Below, one piece after another: positions 1 to 7,801 of a DNA stretch of 43,661 bases. Numbering within the stretch: the first letter of the stretch is position 1; each line of letters begins with the position of its first letter. This DNA is from CAMAVH01 sp036500145 (GTDB taxonomy: Bacteria; Pseudomonadota; Alphaproteobacteria; SMXQ01): assembly GCA_036500145.1 (NCBI GenBank), contig DASYCO010000037.1, forward strand, positions 1 to 43,661. Direction: 5' to 3'. A program made the position numbers and the translations under genes. The notes beneath the pieces were generated by a model. It was not told where the DNA came from and did not search any database. It saw only the letters and a program-made list of their open reading frames with translations.

Positions 1-2
1 CC

Positions 3-275
3 GAGACCATCGGCCAGATCGACGAGATCTCCACCACGATCGCCTCGGCGATCGAGGAGCAGGGCGCCGCGACGCAGGAGATCGCCAACAACGTGCAGCA
101 GGCCGCACGCGGCACGCAGGACGTGTCGTCGAGCATCGTCAGCGTCACCCAGGCCGCCGGCGAGACGGGGGCTGCCGCAGAGCAGATGCTCTCCTCCGCC
201 AACGAGCTGGCCCAGCAAGGCGAAACCCTGCGCGAGAAGGTCGGCCTGTTCGTCGCCCGCGTCCGCGCCGCCTAA
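3..275 (+). CDS. Methyl-accepting chemotaxis protein, C-terminal fragment
   Basis: The reading frame is open from base 3 to a TAA at 273-275, and the gene begins outside the window. The translation reads ETIGQIDEISTTIASAIEEQ and then EIANNVQQAARGTQDVSSSI. This is the heptad-patterned coiled coil at the membrane-distal end of the cytoplasmic signalling domain of chemoreceptors, which relays ligand state to CheA/CheW. The end, about 20 residues past the last alanine-rich heptads, is typical of alphaproteobacterial receptors. Sensor domain and transmembrane segments are not visible, so the ligand is unknown. An inverted repeat follows directly. Confidence 0.85.
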   Translation, partial: ETIGQIDEISTTIASAIEEQGAATQEIANNVQQAARGTQDVSSSIVSVTQAAGETGAAAEQMLSSANELAQQGETLREKVGLFVARVRAA

Positions 276-282
276 GCGCAAG

Positions 283-309
283 CTGCGGATTCGGCGCGCG
301 AATCCGCAG
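283..309 (+). terminator. Hairpin after the chemoreceptor gene
   Basis: Perfect 11-bp inverted repeat (CTGCGGATTCG, loop GCGCG, CGAATCCGCAG), 8 bp after the stop codon. No T-run follows, so it may be a Rho-dependent or mRNA-stabilising 3' end rather than a classical intrinsic terminator. Confidence 0.5.
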
Positions 310-420
310 CGTTCGAGACGCGCCGAGGATCTGCGGCTAAAGTCGTGATCGCCGGCGCGACGTCGCGGAACCGAATTCGGCTTGAATTCCGGCGGCCGAC
401 GCCCGACCTATAGGCGCGCT

Positions 421-954
421 ATGCCCGTTTTCCTCGGAATCATCGTCTTTTTCTTCGCCGAAATCTGGCTGCTGATCAAAATCGGCGGCGCCATCGGCGG
501 CTGGACGACCATCGTCTGGATCATCCTCACCGCCATTGCTGGCAGCGCGCTGCTGCGCCAGCAGGGCGCTCAGGCGCTGGCACGTATCCGCATCGCGCTG
601 GAAGCTTCGCCCGACGGCCGGCCCAACGGCGCAGCCCTGGCGACCGAACTGCTCGACGGCCTCGCTGTCCTGCTGGCCGGCGTGTTCCTCATCCTGCCCG
701 GCTTCCTCGGCGACGCCATCGGCATCCTGCTGTTCATCCCGCCGCTGCGCCACCTGGCGGGGCGCATGCTCTGGACCTGGGTGCAGGGGTCGGAGCGGGT
801 GCGCGTCTACGCGGCGCGCAATGCCTGGCCCAGCGGACCCGGGGCCGCCTCCGGCCGCGCCACGGTCATCGAAGGCGAATTCCGCGAAGTCGACGGCAGC
901 GACAGGCCGTCCGAGCCTGGCCGGCAGGATCCCGACCAGCCGCGCCTGCATTGA
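421..954 (+). CDS. fxsA: FxsA family membrane protein
   Basis: A 177-aa protein that starts MPVFLGIIVFFFAEIWLLIK and has further hydrophobic stretches around residues 20-45 and 75-105, followed by a polar tail. This is the pattern of FxsA, an inner-membrane protein whose overproduction relieves F-plasmid exclusion of phage T7 in E. coli; its normal job is unknown. I chose ATG 421 because the family begins directly with the first membrane helix; an upstream TTG at 382 would add 13 polar residues. No clear Shine-Dalgarno sequence is present. It lies upstream of secB in the same direction, a common alphaproteobacterial pairing. Confidence 0.85.
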   Translation: MPVFLGIIVFFFAEIWLLIKIGGAIGGWTTIVWIILTAIAGSALLRQQGAQALARIRIALEASPDGRPNGAALATELLDGLAVLLAGVFLILPGFLGDAIGILLFIPPLRHLAGRMLWTWVQGSERVRVYAARNAWPSGPGAASGRATVIEGEFREVDGSDRPSEPGRQDPDQPRLH

Positions 955-1140
955 CCCCGACCACTTCCTAGCGTCTTCGCGCCATCCGGAACCGGCGGCC
1001 GCCAGCCCGGGCCCGCTCCGTTGCAATGGCCGCGGATTCCATGGTACCCAGCCCGGACTTCCTTCGCCGATTCACAGGCGCCGCCGCCGTCAGGGCGCGC
1101 TCACATCCTCGGCCGACCGGCCGCCCGAAAGGTCTCCGCC

Positions 1141-1650
1141 ATGTCCGACGTCAATTCCGCCGTTCCCCCGCAGCCGCAGGATCCGGCCGCGCAAGGCCCC
1201 GCGCTGCAGACCCTGGCGCAGTACCTCAAGGACCTGTCGTTCGAGAATCCGTCGCCGCTCGAATCGCTGACGCAGAACAACCAGAACCCGACGGTCAACG
1301 TGAACGTCAGCGTCAACACGCGGCTGGCGCGCGACTCGATCCATGAGCTCGCCGTCTCCGTGCAGGTCCACACCCTGTCCGGCGACAAGACGCTGTTCAT
1401 GATCGAGCTGATCTACTGCGGCCTGTTTGCGCTGGTGAACATCCCGAAGGACCAGGTCGAGCCGATCCTGCGCGTGCATTGCGCCAGCCTGCTGTTCCCC
1501 TACATCCGCCAGATCGTCGGCGACGCGACGCGCGACGGCGGCTTCGCGCCGCTCTACCTCAACATGATCGACTTCGCCCAGCTCTATCAGCAGTACCAGG
1601 CGACCGGCGCCAGCGCCGGCACCAGCAGCAACAACCCGGCGACGGCGTAA
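1141..1650 (+). CDS. secB: Protein-export chaperone SecB
   Basis: A 169-aa protein. SecB is a tetrameric cytosolic chaperone that keeps secretory preproteins unfolded and delivers them to SecA. The core is recognisable: NPTVNVNVSVNTR, then FMIELIYCGLFALVNIP and LFPYIRQIVGDATRDGGF, followed by LYLNMIDFAQLYQQY. The ATG at 1141 is preceded by AAAGG at a suitable distance, and longer in-frame starts (1021) add non-conserved residues. The N-terminal extension (MSDVNSAVPPQPQDP...) and the Gly/Ser/Thr-rich tail look disordered. It converges on dnaQ, with 31 bp between the stops. The 186-bp spacer after fxsA shows no gene. Confidence 0.95.
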   Translation: MSDVNSAVPPQPQDPAAQGPALQTLAQYLKDLSFENPSPLESLTQNNQNPTVNVNVSVNTRLARDSIHELAVSVQVHTLSGDKTLFMIELIYCGLFALVNIPKDQVEPILRVHCASLLFPYIRQIVGDATRDGGFAPLYLNMIDFAQLYQQYQATGASAGTSSNNPATA

Positions 1651-1681
1651 GCGCCGAAGCACGCTGGACTTTCGCCGGCCG

Positions 1682-2371
1682 TCAGGCCGACCAGAGCGGG
1701 TTCTTCAGCTTGGCGATGAAGGCCGCATGCGCCTCCAGTTCGGCGGGATTCGCCGCGTGGGGACGCGGCGGCCGCACCGGACCGTCGCGCAAGGCCGCCG
1801 CCGGCCGCATCTGGCCGCCCGCCGCCTTCACCTCGATCTCTTCCGTCAGGACCAGGCCGTGCTGGCGGCCGCCCATCAGCTCCAGGTAGACGGCGGCCAG
1901 CAGCTCGGCGTCGAGCAAGGCGCCATGCACCGTGCGCATGGTGTTGTCGACCGCGAACTTCTTGCACAGCGCGTCGAGCGAAGCCGGCTGGCCGGGGAAT
2001 TTCTGGCGCGCCATCGCCACCGTGTCGACCGAGCGCCCCGCATGGCGCGACTTGCCGGCGCGCTCGAGCTCGGCGTTGACGAAGCGCATGTCGAATTCGG
2101 CATTGTGCGCGATGATGTCGTCGCCGCCGATGAAGGCGACCAGCTCGTCGGCGAAGCTCCCGAACAGCGGCTTGTCGGAGAGAAATTCGCTGCTCAGCTT
2201 ATGGACGGCGAAGGCCTCCGCCGGCATGTCGCGCTCGGGGTTCGCGTATCTGTGGAAGACCTGGCCGGTCGGCACGCGGTTCATCAGCTCGATGCAGGCG
2301 ATCTCTACCACGCGATGGCCGGCGGCGGGATCGAGGCCGGTGGTCTCGGTGTCGAGGACGATTTCACGCAT
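1682..2371 (-). CDS. dnaQ: DNA polymerase III epsilon subunit (3'-5' proofreading exonuclease)
   Basis: A 229-aa protein that is the proofreading subunit of the replicative polymerase core. The DEDDh exonuclease motifs are all present: Exo I VLDTETTGLD (D7, E9), Exo II HNAEFDMRF, and Exo III HGALLDAELLA. The C-terminal part (HAANPAELEAHAAFI) would carry the polymerase-alpha-binding segment. ATG 2371 puts Exo I right at the N-terminus, as in the family; the longer frame upstream lies inside coaE. The start overlaps the coaE stop by 8 bp, suggesting translational coupling. It is the last gene of maf-aroE-coaE-dnaQ. Confidence 0.95.
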   Translation of the reverse strand: MREIVLDTETTGLDPAAGHRVVEIACIELMNRVPTGQVFHRYANPERDMPAEAFAVHKLSSEFLSDKPLFGSFADELVAFIGGDDIIAHNAEFDMRFVNAELERAGKSRHAGRSVDTVAMARQKFPGQPASLDALCKKFAVDNTMRTVHGALLDAELLAAVYLELMGGRQHGLVLTEEIEVKAAGGQMRPAAALRDGPVRPPRPHAANPAELEAHAAFIAKLKNPLWSA

Positions 2372-3023
2372 CGGGAATCCTTTTGCGGAGAGTGCGGCGG
2401 GAGGGGGCCGCTGCCGGCTTGCGCGAACGCAGGTCGGCGACAAGGCGCTTGAGGGCGGCAAGGCTGTCGCGGCGCGACGCGCCGGTGCGGATGACGTAGT
2501 CGGCGAGGCGGCGCTTTTCAACGTCGGGCATCTGGTTGGCGCGCACGGCGGCCAGCTTGGCGGCGTCCATGCCGCGCCGGCGCAGGACGCGCGCCGTCTG
2601 GATCGCCGCCGGCGCCGAGACGACGGCCACCGCGTCGACGCGGTGGCGGGCGTCCGTCTCGAACAGGAGCGGGATGTCGAGCGCCACCAAGGACCGGCGC
2701 GCCGCGCGCATCGCCTGCAGGAAGCGCCGCTCCGCCGCCTGCACGCGCGGATGGAGGATGCCTTCCAGCTTGCGCAGCTGCAGGCGCTCGGGATCCTTGC
2801 GGACGTCGAAGACGAGCTTGGCGACGGCCTGGCGGTCGAGCCGGCCCTCCGTCACCGTGCCGGGAAAAGCCCGCGCGATGGCGGGCAGGGCGGCGCCCCG
2901 CGGCCCGGTGAGGCGACGGACCTCCTCGTCGGCGGAGAAGACCGGCACGCCCATGCGGCGGAGCGTGCGGCCCGCCTCGCTCTTGCCCATGCCGATCGAG
3001 CCGGTCAGGCCCAGGACGACCAT
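2364..3023 (-). CDS. coaE: Dephospho-CoA kinase
   Basis: Phosphorylates the ribose 3'-OH of dephospho-CoA, the last step of coenzyme A synthesis. The N-terminus has the P-loop LGLTGSIGMGKSE, followed by FSADEEVRRL (substrate-binding Asp) and, later, ALDIPLLFE, a CoaE signature. From ATG 3023 it is 219 aa. A GTG at 3032 overlapping the aroE stop (GTGA) would add three residues and is a possible coupled start. The C-terminus is slightly extended and basic. It overlaps dnaQ at its 3' end. Confidence 0.93.
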   Translation of the reverse strand: MVVLGLTGSIGMGKSEAGRTLRRMGVPVFSADEEVRRLTGPRGAALPAIARAFPGTVTEGRLDRQAVAKLVFDVRKDPERLQLRKLEGILHPRVQAAERRFLQAMRAARRSLVALDIPLLFETDARHRVDAVAVVSAPAAIQTARVLRRRGMDAAKLAAVRANQMPDVEKRRLADYVIRTGASRRDSLAALKRLVADLRSRKPAAAPSRRTLRKRIPDA

Positions 3024-3028
3024 TCGGC

Positions 3029-3874
3029 TCACAGGCCTTCGGCGAGGAAGGCGTGCAGCTCGGGCGTGATCTGGGGATCGCGGCCGAACCAGGCGGCGAA
3101 GCCGGGGCGCGCCTGGTGGATCAGCATGCCGAGCCCGTCGACGGCGACCAGGCCGCGCGCCCGCGCCGCCGCGAGCAGCGGCGTCTCCAGCGGCGCATAG
3201 ACGCAGTCGAAGACAGCGGCGCCCGACGGCATCGCCGCCAGGTCGAGGTCGAGCGGCAGCTGGCCGCGCATGCCCTGGGTCGTCGTGTTGACGACGAGGG
3301 CGGCGTCGCGCAAGGCGCCGGCACGGTTGAGCCAGGGCATCACCTTGATGCGGTCGTCACTGAGGGCGAGCGCCAGGCTTTCGGCCCGTTCGCGCGTGCG
3401 ATTGACGATGTGCACTTCCGGCACCCCGGCGTCGAGCAGAGCCACGACGATGGCGCGTGCGGCGCCGCCGGCGCCGATCACCGCCGCCGGGCCACGGTGC
3501 GGGCCCCAGGCGGGCGCGCTCGTCGTGAGATGGGCGAGGAAGCCGACGCCGTCGGTGTTGCGGCCTTCGAGCGCGCCGTCCGGATGGACGATCACGGTGT
3601 TCACGGCGCCGATGCGCCGGGCATGGTCGTCGACGATGTCGACCGCCGCCAACGCCGCTTCCTTATGGGGAACGGTGACGTTGACGCCACGAAAGCCGAG
3701 ATGGGGCAGCGTGCGCAGAGCCTGGGCGAACTGCTCCGGCCGCACGGCGAGCGGCAGGTAGGCGCCGTCGATGCCATAATGCGCCAGCCACCAGCCATGC
3801 AGGCGCGGAGAGCGCGAATGGCCGACCGGCCAGCCCATGACCCCGGCGAGCTTCGCCTCTCCCGTGAGAATCAT
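3029..3874 (-). CDS. aroE: Shikimate dehydrogenase (NADP+)
   Basis: A 281-aa protein that reduces 3-dehydroshikimate to shikimate in aromatic amino acid synthesis. The substrate-site motifs are PVGHSRSPRLH (residues 16-26), NVTVPHK with catalytic K71, and NTDGVGF with D108. The Rossmann NADP loop is VIGAGGAARAI near residue 130. The start is 24 bp after the maf stop, and its own stop abuts coaE, so it belongs to one transcription unit with maf, coaE and dnaQ. Confidence 0.95.
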   Translation of the reverse strand: MILTGEAKLAGVMGWPVGHSRSPRLHGWWLAHYGIDGAYLPLAVRPEQFAQALRTLPHLGFRGVNVTVPHKEAALAAVDIVDDHARRIGAVNTVIVHPDGALEGRNTDGVGFLAHLTTSAPAWGPHRGPAAVIGAGGAARAIVVALLDAGVPEVHIVNRTRERAESLALALSDDRIKVMPWLNRAGALRDAALVVNTTTQGMRGQLPLDLDLAAMPSGAAVFDCVYAPLETPLLAAARARGLVAVDGLGMLIHQARPGFAAWFGRDPQITPELHAFLAEGL

Positions 3875-3898
3875 GCATTCACCTTACATGGCACCTTG

Positions 3899-4513
3899 TT
3901 ATGGCTTCACGACGCCGTGGTTGCGCAGGAAATCGAGCAGCGGCAGCAGGGGCATGCCGAGAATGGTGAAATAGTCGCCATCGACCCGCGAGAAGAGCTG
4001 CGCGCCAAGGCCTTCAAGCTGGTACGCGCCGACGGAACCGAGCACCGCGTCGCCCGCTGCCTCCAGATAGTCGTCGAGGAAGGCTTCGGTGAAAGGCCGC
4101 ACAGTGAGCCGCGCCCGGCCGATATGATGCCACAGGCGCTCGCCGTCGCGCAGCACCAGGACGGCGCTGACGAGCGTGTGCATTTTGCCGCGCAGCGCCA
4201 GCAGCTGGGTGCGGGCGGCGGCGCGGTCGACCGGCTTGTCGAACCAGCGGTCTTCGCAGACCAGGACTTGGTCGGAACCCACGACCAGCGCGCCGGGATG
4301 CCGGCGGCCGACCTGGCGCGCCTTCAGTTCGGCGAGGGTGACGGCAAGGTCGTCGACGCTGGCGCCTTCGGCGCACATCGCCTGCTTCACGTCGTCCTCA
4401 TCGACGGAGGACGCATCCTTCGTGAAGGCGACGCCGGCGCGCGACAACATGCCGGCGCGCGAAGCGCTGGCGGAGGCAAGAACGAGCTTGGGGGCGGGAA
4501 CGACGCTGGCCAT
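3899..4513 (-). CDS. maf: Maf family nucleotide pyrophosphatase
   Basis: A 204-aa protein of the Maf/YceF family, which hydrolyses non-canonical or modified NTPs to NMPs. The hallmark LASASASRAGMLSRAG lies at the N-terminus and VVGSDQVLVCEDRWF in the middle; YQLEGLGAQLFSRVDGDYF and GMPLLPLLDFLR follow. The YQLEGLG signature resembles the YceF-type (7-methyl-GTP) subgroup, but that specificity is inference. ATG 4513 fits family length; the longer upstream frame lies in the non-coding spacer. It is first of the leftward cluster and divergent from hemE. Confidence 0.9.
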   Translation of the reverse strand: MASVVPAPKLVLASASASRAGMLSRAGVAFTKDASSVDEDDVKQAMCAEGASVDDLAVTLAELKARQVGRRHPGALVVGSDQVLVCEDRWFDKPVDRAAARTQLLALRGKMHTLVSAVLVLRDGERLWHHIGRARLTVRPFTEAFLDDYLEAAGDAVLGSVGAYQLEGLGAQLFSRVDGDYFTILGMPLLPLLDFLRNHGVVKP

Positions 4514-4964
4514 GCCACCGTTATAAGCGGCAGCGCGGGCGCAGGGTAGAGCCCACGAACCGGCCAGAGCGGAAAGCGGGGCTGGAAAAGCCCGGTATGA
4601 GATCGGAGATGCTGGGCATAACTCGGTAGTTGCCCACAGGCGGGACGAAAGCGCACCCTCTGACCCGGACTCCATACGGCCCTTGCATCTTCCGAACGAT
4701 TTTATCCGTGCCTGTGAGTCAAGCGCACAAAGGATTAAGCCGGAATAGTTATCCCCTCTTTCCCCATGTTTCGCGAAGGCATCCTGGTTTCGCCAAAGGC
4801 GCTTTTCCAGGTCGTCCTCCCCGCCTTGTCCACTGCCAGCGAGGCTTGCTGTCGCCGTTCCCGAAATTGTCGGGACGATTCACGATAAATCCGCAATCCC
4901 CGATTTCCACAGCACCAACTACTACTACAACCTTTTAAGATTCTTAGATTGTAGTAGAACCGCA
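4514..4964. other. Candidate chromosomal replication origin (451-bp spacer beside hemE)
   Basis: A 451-bp gene-free spacer between divergent maf and hemE. Alphaproteobacterial origins such as Caulobacter Cori lie next to hemE, and here the parS sites and parAB are 10-13 kb away. Seen directly: weak DnaA-box-like 9-mers (ATTTCCACA at 4903-4911, one mismatch to TTWTNCACA; TTGCCCACA at 4630-4638, TTGTCCACT at 4826-4834 and TTTTCCAGG at 4803-4811, each two mismatches); four GANTC sites (4668, 4716, 4877, 4939), the CcrM methylation sequence; and an AT-rich patch with an inverted repeat at 4922-4957. The boxes are weak, so the claim rests mainly on position. Promoters for maf and hemE must also lie here. 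Confidence 0.6.
4922..4957. repeat. AT-rich inverted repeat upstream of hemE
   Basis: Arms CTACTACAA (4922-4930) and TTGTAGTAG (4949-4957) are perfect complements around an 18-nt AT-rich centre that contains TTTTAAGATTC. It could be a melting region, a regulator site or part of the hemE promoter. It ends 7 bp before the longest possible hemE start. Confidence 0.6.
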
Positions 4965-6068
4965 GTGCCGACAACGAGCGAAGCCCCCGTGAACGAATCC
5001 GAAAAAACGCCTGTAGCCAGCAAGGCCGAGCCGAGCCAGAAGCGCTTCCTGCGCGCCTTGCGCCGGGAGGCCGTGGATCGCCCGCCGTTCTGGTTCATGC
5101 GCCAGGCAGGCCGCTACCTGCCGGAATACCAGGCGCTGCGCTCGCGCAGCGAAAACTTTCTGTCGTTCTGCTACGACCCCGCGCTAGCGACCGAAGTGAC
5201 GCTGCAGCCGATCGAGCGTTTCGGCATGGACGCGGCGATCATCTTTTCCGACATCCTCGTCATCCCCGACGCGCTTGGGCAGAAGGTTGCCTTCGAGCCA
5301 GGCCGCGGGCCGGTGCTGGCGGCGATCGACGACGTCAAGCAGCTGGCGCCCTTCGACGATGAAGCCCTGCGCGCGCATCTGGCGCCCGTCTACGAGGCTC
5401 TGCGCCAGACCAAGGCGAAGCTGCCGCCGGAGGTCGCGCTGATCGGCTTTGCCGGCGCGCCCTGGACCATCGCGGCCTACATGGTCGAAGGCGGCTCGTC
5501 ACGCGACTTCGAGAAGCTCAAGGCCTTCGCCTACGGCCGGCCGGCGGCCTTTGCCGCCCTCATCGACATGCTGACCGAGGCCGTGGCGGCCCATCTCATC
5601 GCCCAGGTCGATGCCGGCGCCGAGGTGCTGCAGCTGTTCGACAGCTGGGCCGGCGTGCTGCCGGAGCCGCAGTTCCAGCGCTGGTGCGTGGCACCGGCGG
5701 CGATGATCGTGCGCAAGGTCAAGGCGGCCCATCCGGACGTGCCGATCATCGGCTTTCCCAACCGCGCCGGCGCGCTCTACGGCTGCTATGCGGCGGAGGC
5801 CAACGTCGACGGCCTGTCGATCGATGCCACGGTGCCGCTCGAATGGGCGCGCGACAGCCTGCAGCCGCGCGTGGTGCTGCAAGGCAATCTCGACCCGATG
5901 ATGCTGGTGACGGGCGGCGAGGCGATGAAGGCCGACGCGCGCCGCATCCTGGCGGCGCTGGGAAAGGGCCCCTTCGTCTTCAATCTAGGCCATGGCGTGC
6001 CGCAGATCACGCCGCCGGCCCATGTCGCCGAGCTTGCGAGCCTGCTGCGCGACTGGAAGCCGCTGTGA
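4965..6068 (+). CDS. hemE: Uroporphyrinogen III decarboxylase
   Basis: Decarboxylates the four acetate side chains of uroporphyrinogen III to give coproporphyrinogen III in haem synthesis. The signature RPPFWFMRQAGRYLPEY is present (written here from residue 42 on), as are IIFSDILVIPDALG, GFAGAPWTIAAYMVEGG and the C-terminal FNLGHGVPQITPP. Length is 367 aa from GTG 4965; a second GTG at 4989 gives 359 aa and has a weak GAGCGA upstream, closer to family length, so the start is uncertain. It is first of hemE-hemH-hemJ, with hemH starting 10 bp after the stop. Confidence 0.95.
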   Translation: MPTTSEAPVNESEKTPVASKAEPSQKRFLRALRREAVDRPPFWFMRQAGRYLPEYQALRSRSENFLSFCYDPALATEVTLQPIERFGMDAAIIFSDILVIPDALGQKVAFEPGRGPVLAAIDDVKQLAPFDDEALRAHLAPVYEALRQTKAKLPPEVALIGFAGAPWTIAAYMVEGGSSRDFEKLKAFAYGRPAAFAALIDMLTEAVAAHLIAQVDAGAEVLQLFDSWAGVLPEPQFQRWCVAPAAMIVRKVKAAHPDVPIIGFPNRAGALYGCYAAEANVDGLSIDATVPLEWARDSLQPRVVLQGNLDPMMLVTGGEAMKADARRILAALGKGPFVFNLGHGVPQITPPAHVAELASLLRDWKPL

Positions 6069-6078
6069 CGGCTGCGGC

Positions 6079-7056
6079 ATGAAGACCGCCGTCGTCCTGT
6101 TCAATCTTGGCGGACCGGACAACCTCGACGCGGTCGAGCCTTTCCTGCGCAACCTGTTTTCCGATCCGGCGATCATCACGCTGCCCAATCCGCTGCGCTG
6201 GCTGCTTGCCAAGCTGATCTCGTCGCGCCGCACGCCGATCGCGCGCGGCATCTACGAGAAGATCGGCGGCAAGTCGCCGCTGCGCGAACTGACCGAGGCG
6301 CAGGCAGCGGCGCTTGAAGCAAGCCTGAATGCCGGCAGCGCGGACGAACATCGCATCTTCGTCGCCATGCGCTACTGGCATCCCTTCGCGGACGAGACGG
6401 CGACGAAGGTCGCGGCATTCGCGCCCGACCGCGTTCTGTTGCTGCCGCTCTATCCGCAATATTCCTCGACCACGACAGGCTCTTCGTTCAAGGACTGGCA
6501 CCGCGCGGCGAAAACCGCAGGCATTGCTGTGCCGATGTTCGAGGTCCGTGACTATCCCGACCATGCGGGCTACGTCGCGGCCTTGGCCGGGCAGCTGCGC
6601 CTGGGCTTGAAGGCCGCATGCGAGAAAGGCCCGTTCCGCTTGCTGTTTTCCGCCCATGGCCTGCCGAAGAAAGTGATCGCGGCTGGCGATCCCTATCAGG
6701 CGCAGATCGAACGCACGGCAGCGGCCGTCGTCGCAGCGCTTGGACCGGATGCCGAAGGGCTCGACTGGCAAGTCTGCTACCAGAGCCGGGTCGGGCGGCT
6801 GGAGTGGATCGGGCCCTCGACGGATGACGAGATATTGCGTGCCGCCAAGGCGAGTCTCGGCCTTGTCGTGATGCCCATCGCCTTCGTCTCGGAACATTCG
6901 GAGACGTTGGTCGAGCTCGACATCGAATATCGCGAGCTGGCGATTCATCATGGCGTGCCGTTCTACATCCGGGTGCCGGCGCTCGGCACGGATGCGGGCT
7001 TCATCGAGGCCTTGGCCGACCTGACGCGGACCTGCCTCTCCGCCACCTGGGCCTGA
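6079..7056 (+). CDS. hemH: Ferrochelatase
   Basis: A 325-aa protein that inserts Fe2+ into protoporphyrin IX to form protohaem. The family N-terminus MKTAVVLFNLGGPDNLDAVE is clear, followed by LFSDPAIITLP, LPLYPQYSSTTTGS and LFSAHGLPKKVI (catalytic His near residue 192), then the C-terminal PIAFVSEHSETLVELDIEY. ATG 6079 fits; the longer frame overlaps hemE. It sits between hemE and hemJ in an apparent haem operon. Confidence 0.95.
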   Translation: MKTAVVLFNLGGPDNLDAVEPFLRNLFSDPAIITLPNPLRWLLAKLISSRRTPIARGIYEKIGGKSPLRELTEAQAAALEASLNAGSADEHRIFVAMRYWHPFADETATKVAAFAPDRVLLLPLYPQYSSTTTGSSFKDWHRAAKTAGIAVPMFEVRDYPDHAGYVAALAGQLRLGLKAACEKGPFRLLFSAHGLPKKVIAAGDPYQAQIERTAAAVVAALGPDAEGLDWQVCYQSRVGRLEWIGPSTDDEILRAAKASLGLVVMPIAFVSEHSETLVELDIEYRELAIHHGVPFYIRVPALGTDAGFIEALADLTRTCLSATWA

Positions 7057-7067
7057 AGAGGGAAACG

Positions 7068-7517
7068 ATGGACTTTCTCGCCGCCTGGCTGCCCTGGATC
7101 AAGGCGCTGCATGTCATCTCGGTGATCGCCTGGATGGCGGGAATGCTCTACCTGCCGCGGCTCTACGTCTATCACTGCGGCGCGGCGCCGGGCACGCCGG
7201 CGTCCGAGATGCTGAAGGTGATGGAGCGCCGCCTGCTGCGCGCGATCATCAATCCGGCCATGGCGGCGACCTTCGTCTTCGGCGGCCTGCTGCTGGCGAC
7301 GCCGGGCCTGGTCGACTGGTCGATGGGCTGGATCTGGACGAAGCTCGTCCTGGTCGTCGTCGGCATGGGCGGGCTGCATGGGGCCTATTCGCGCTGGCAG
7401 AAGGATTTCGCCGCCGACCGCAACCGTCGGACGGCGCGCTTCTACCGCTTCGCCAACGAAGCGCCGACCCTGCTACTGATCGTCATCGTCATTCTCGTGA
7501 TCGTGAAGCCTTTTTGA
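7068..7517 (+). CDS. hemJ: Protoporphyrinogen IX oxidase HemJ
   Basis: A 149-aa membrane protein of the HemJ family, which oxidises protoporphyrinogen IX in bacteria that lack HemG/HemY. The N-terminus WIKALHVISVIAWMAGMLYL followed by PRLYVYH carries the conserved His, and there are about four hydrophobic segments (residues 8-26, 60-80, 90-110, 128-148). AGAGGGAAACG before the ATG is a good ribosome binding site. It is 11 bp after hemH, so likely cotranscribed, which places the three terminal haem steps together. Confidence 0.93.
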   Translation: MDFLAAWLPWIKALHVISVIAWMAGMLYLPRLYVYHCGAAPGTPASEMLKVMERRLLRAIINPAMAATFVFGGLLLATPGLVDWSMGWIWTKLVLVVVGMGGLHGAYSRWQKDFAADRNRRTARFYRFANEAPTLLLIVIVILVIVKPF

Positions 7518-7589
7518 TCCCGGGCTCGATCCAGGATGCCGCGGAACCCGGGCGATGCCGGGCCAATCCGGCACCGTCGGTGAATCCTT

Positions 7590-7618
7590 TTGACAGAGGG
7601 TGGGTCCTTGGGTAATGA
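7590..7618 (+). promoter_or_regulatory. Possible rho promoter
   Basis: A perfect -35 TTGACA at 7590-7595, followed after 17 bp by a poor -10 (TAATGA, 7613-7618). It lies in the 284-bp hemJ-rho spacer and would give a leader of about 175 nt, consistent with an attenuation-type rho leader as known in E. coli. The -10 is weak. The rest of the spacer shows no gene. Confidence 0.3.
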
Positions 7619-7801
7619 ATCAAGTCTGCATCGGCCAATTCCTCGCGCCGTCCGCCTTCCTTCCGACACTCCGACCCAGAACCCCCGCAGGCGCCCCGCC
7701 ATCAGAGGCCGCCGTCTTCCAGCGGGACAGGACGTAAGGTTCGGAGCTTTCCCCCCGCTTTTCCGCCTCATCCCTCCCGCACTCCATCCCCAAAGCCACC
7801 C

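Noticed and set aside
7518..7590. Possible third copy of the palindromic dispersed repeat after hemJ
   Set aside because: It contains CCCGGG-type inverted pieces but does not align with the arms of the two called copies.
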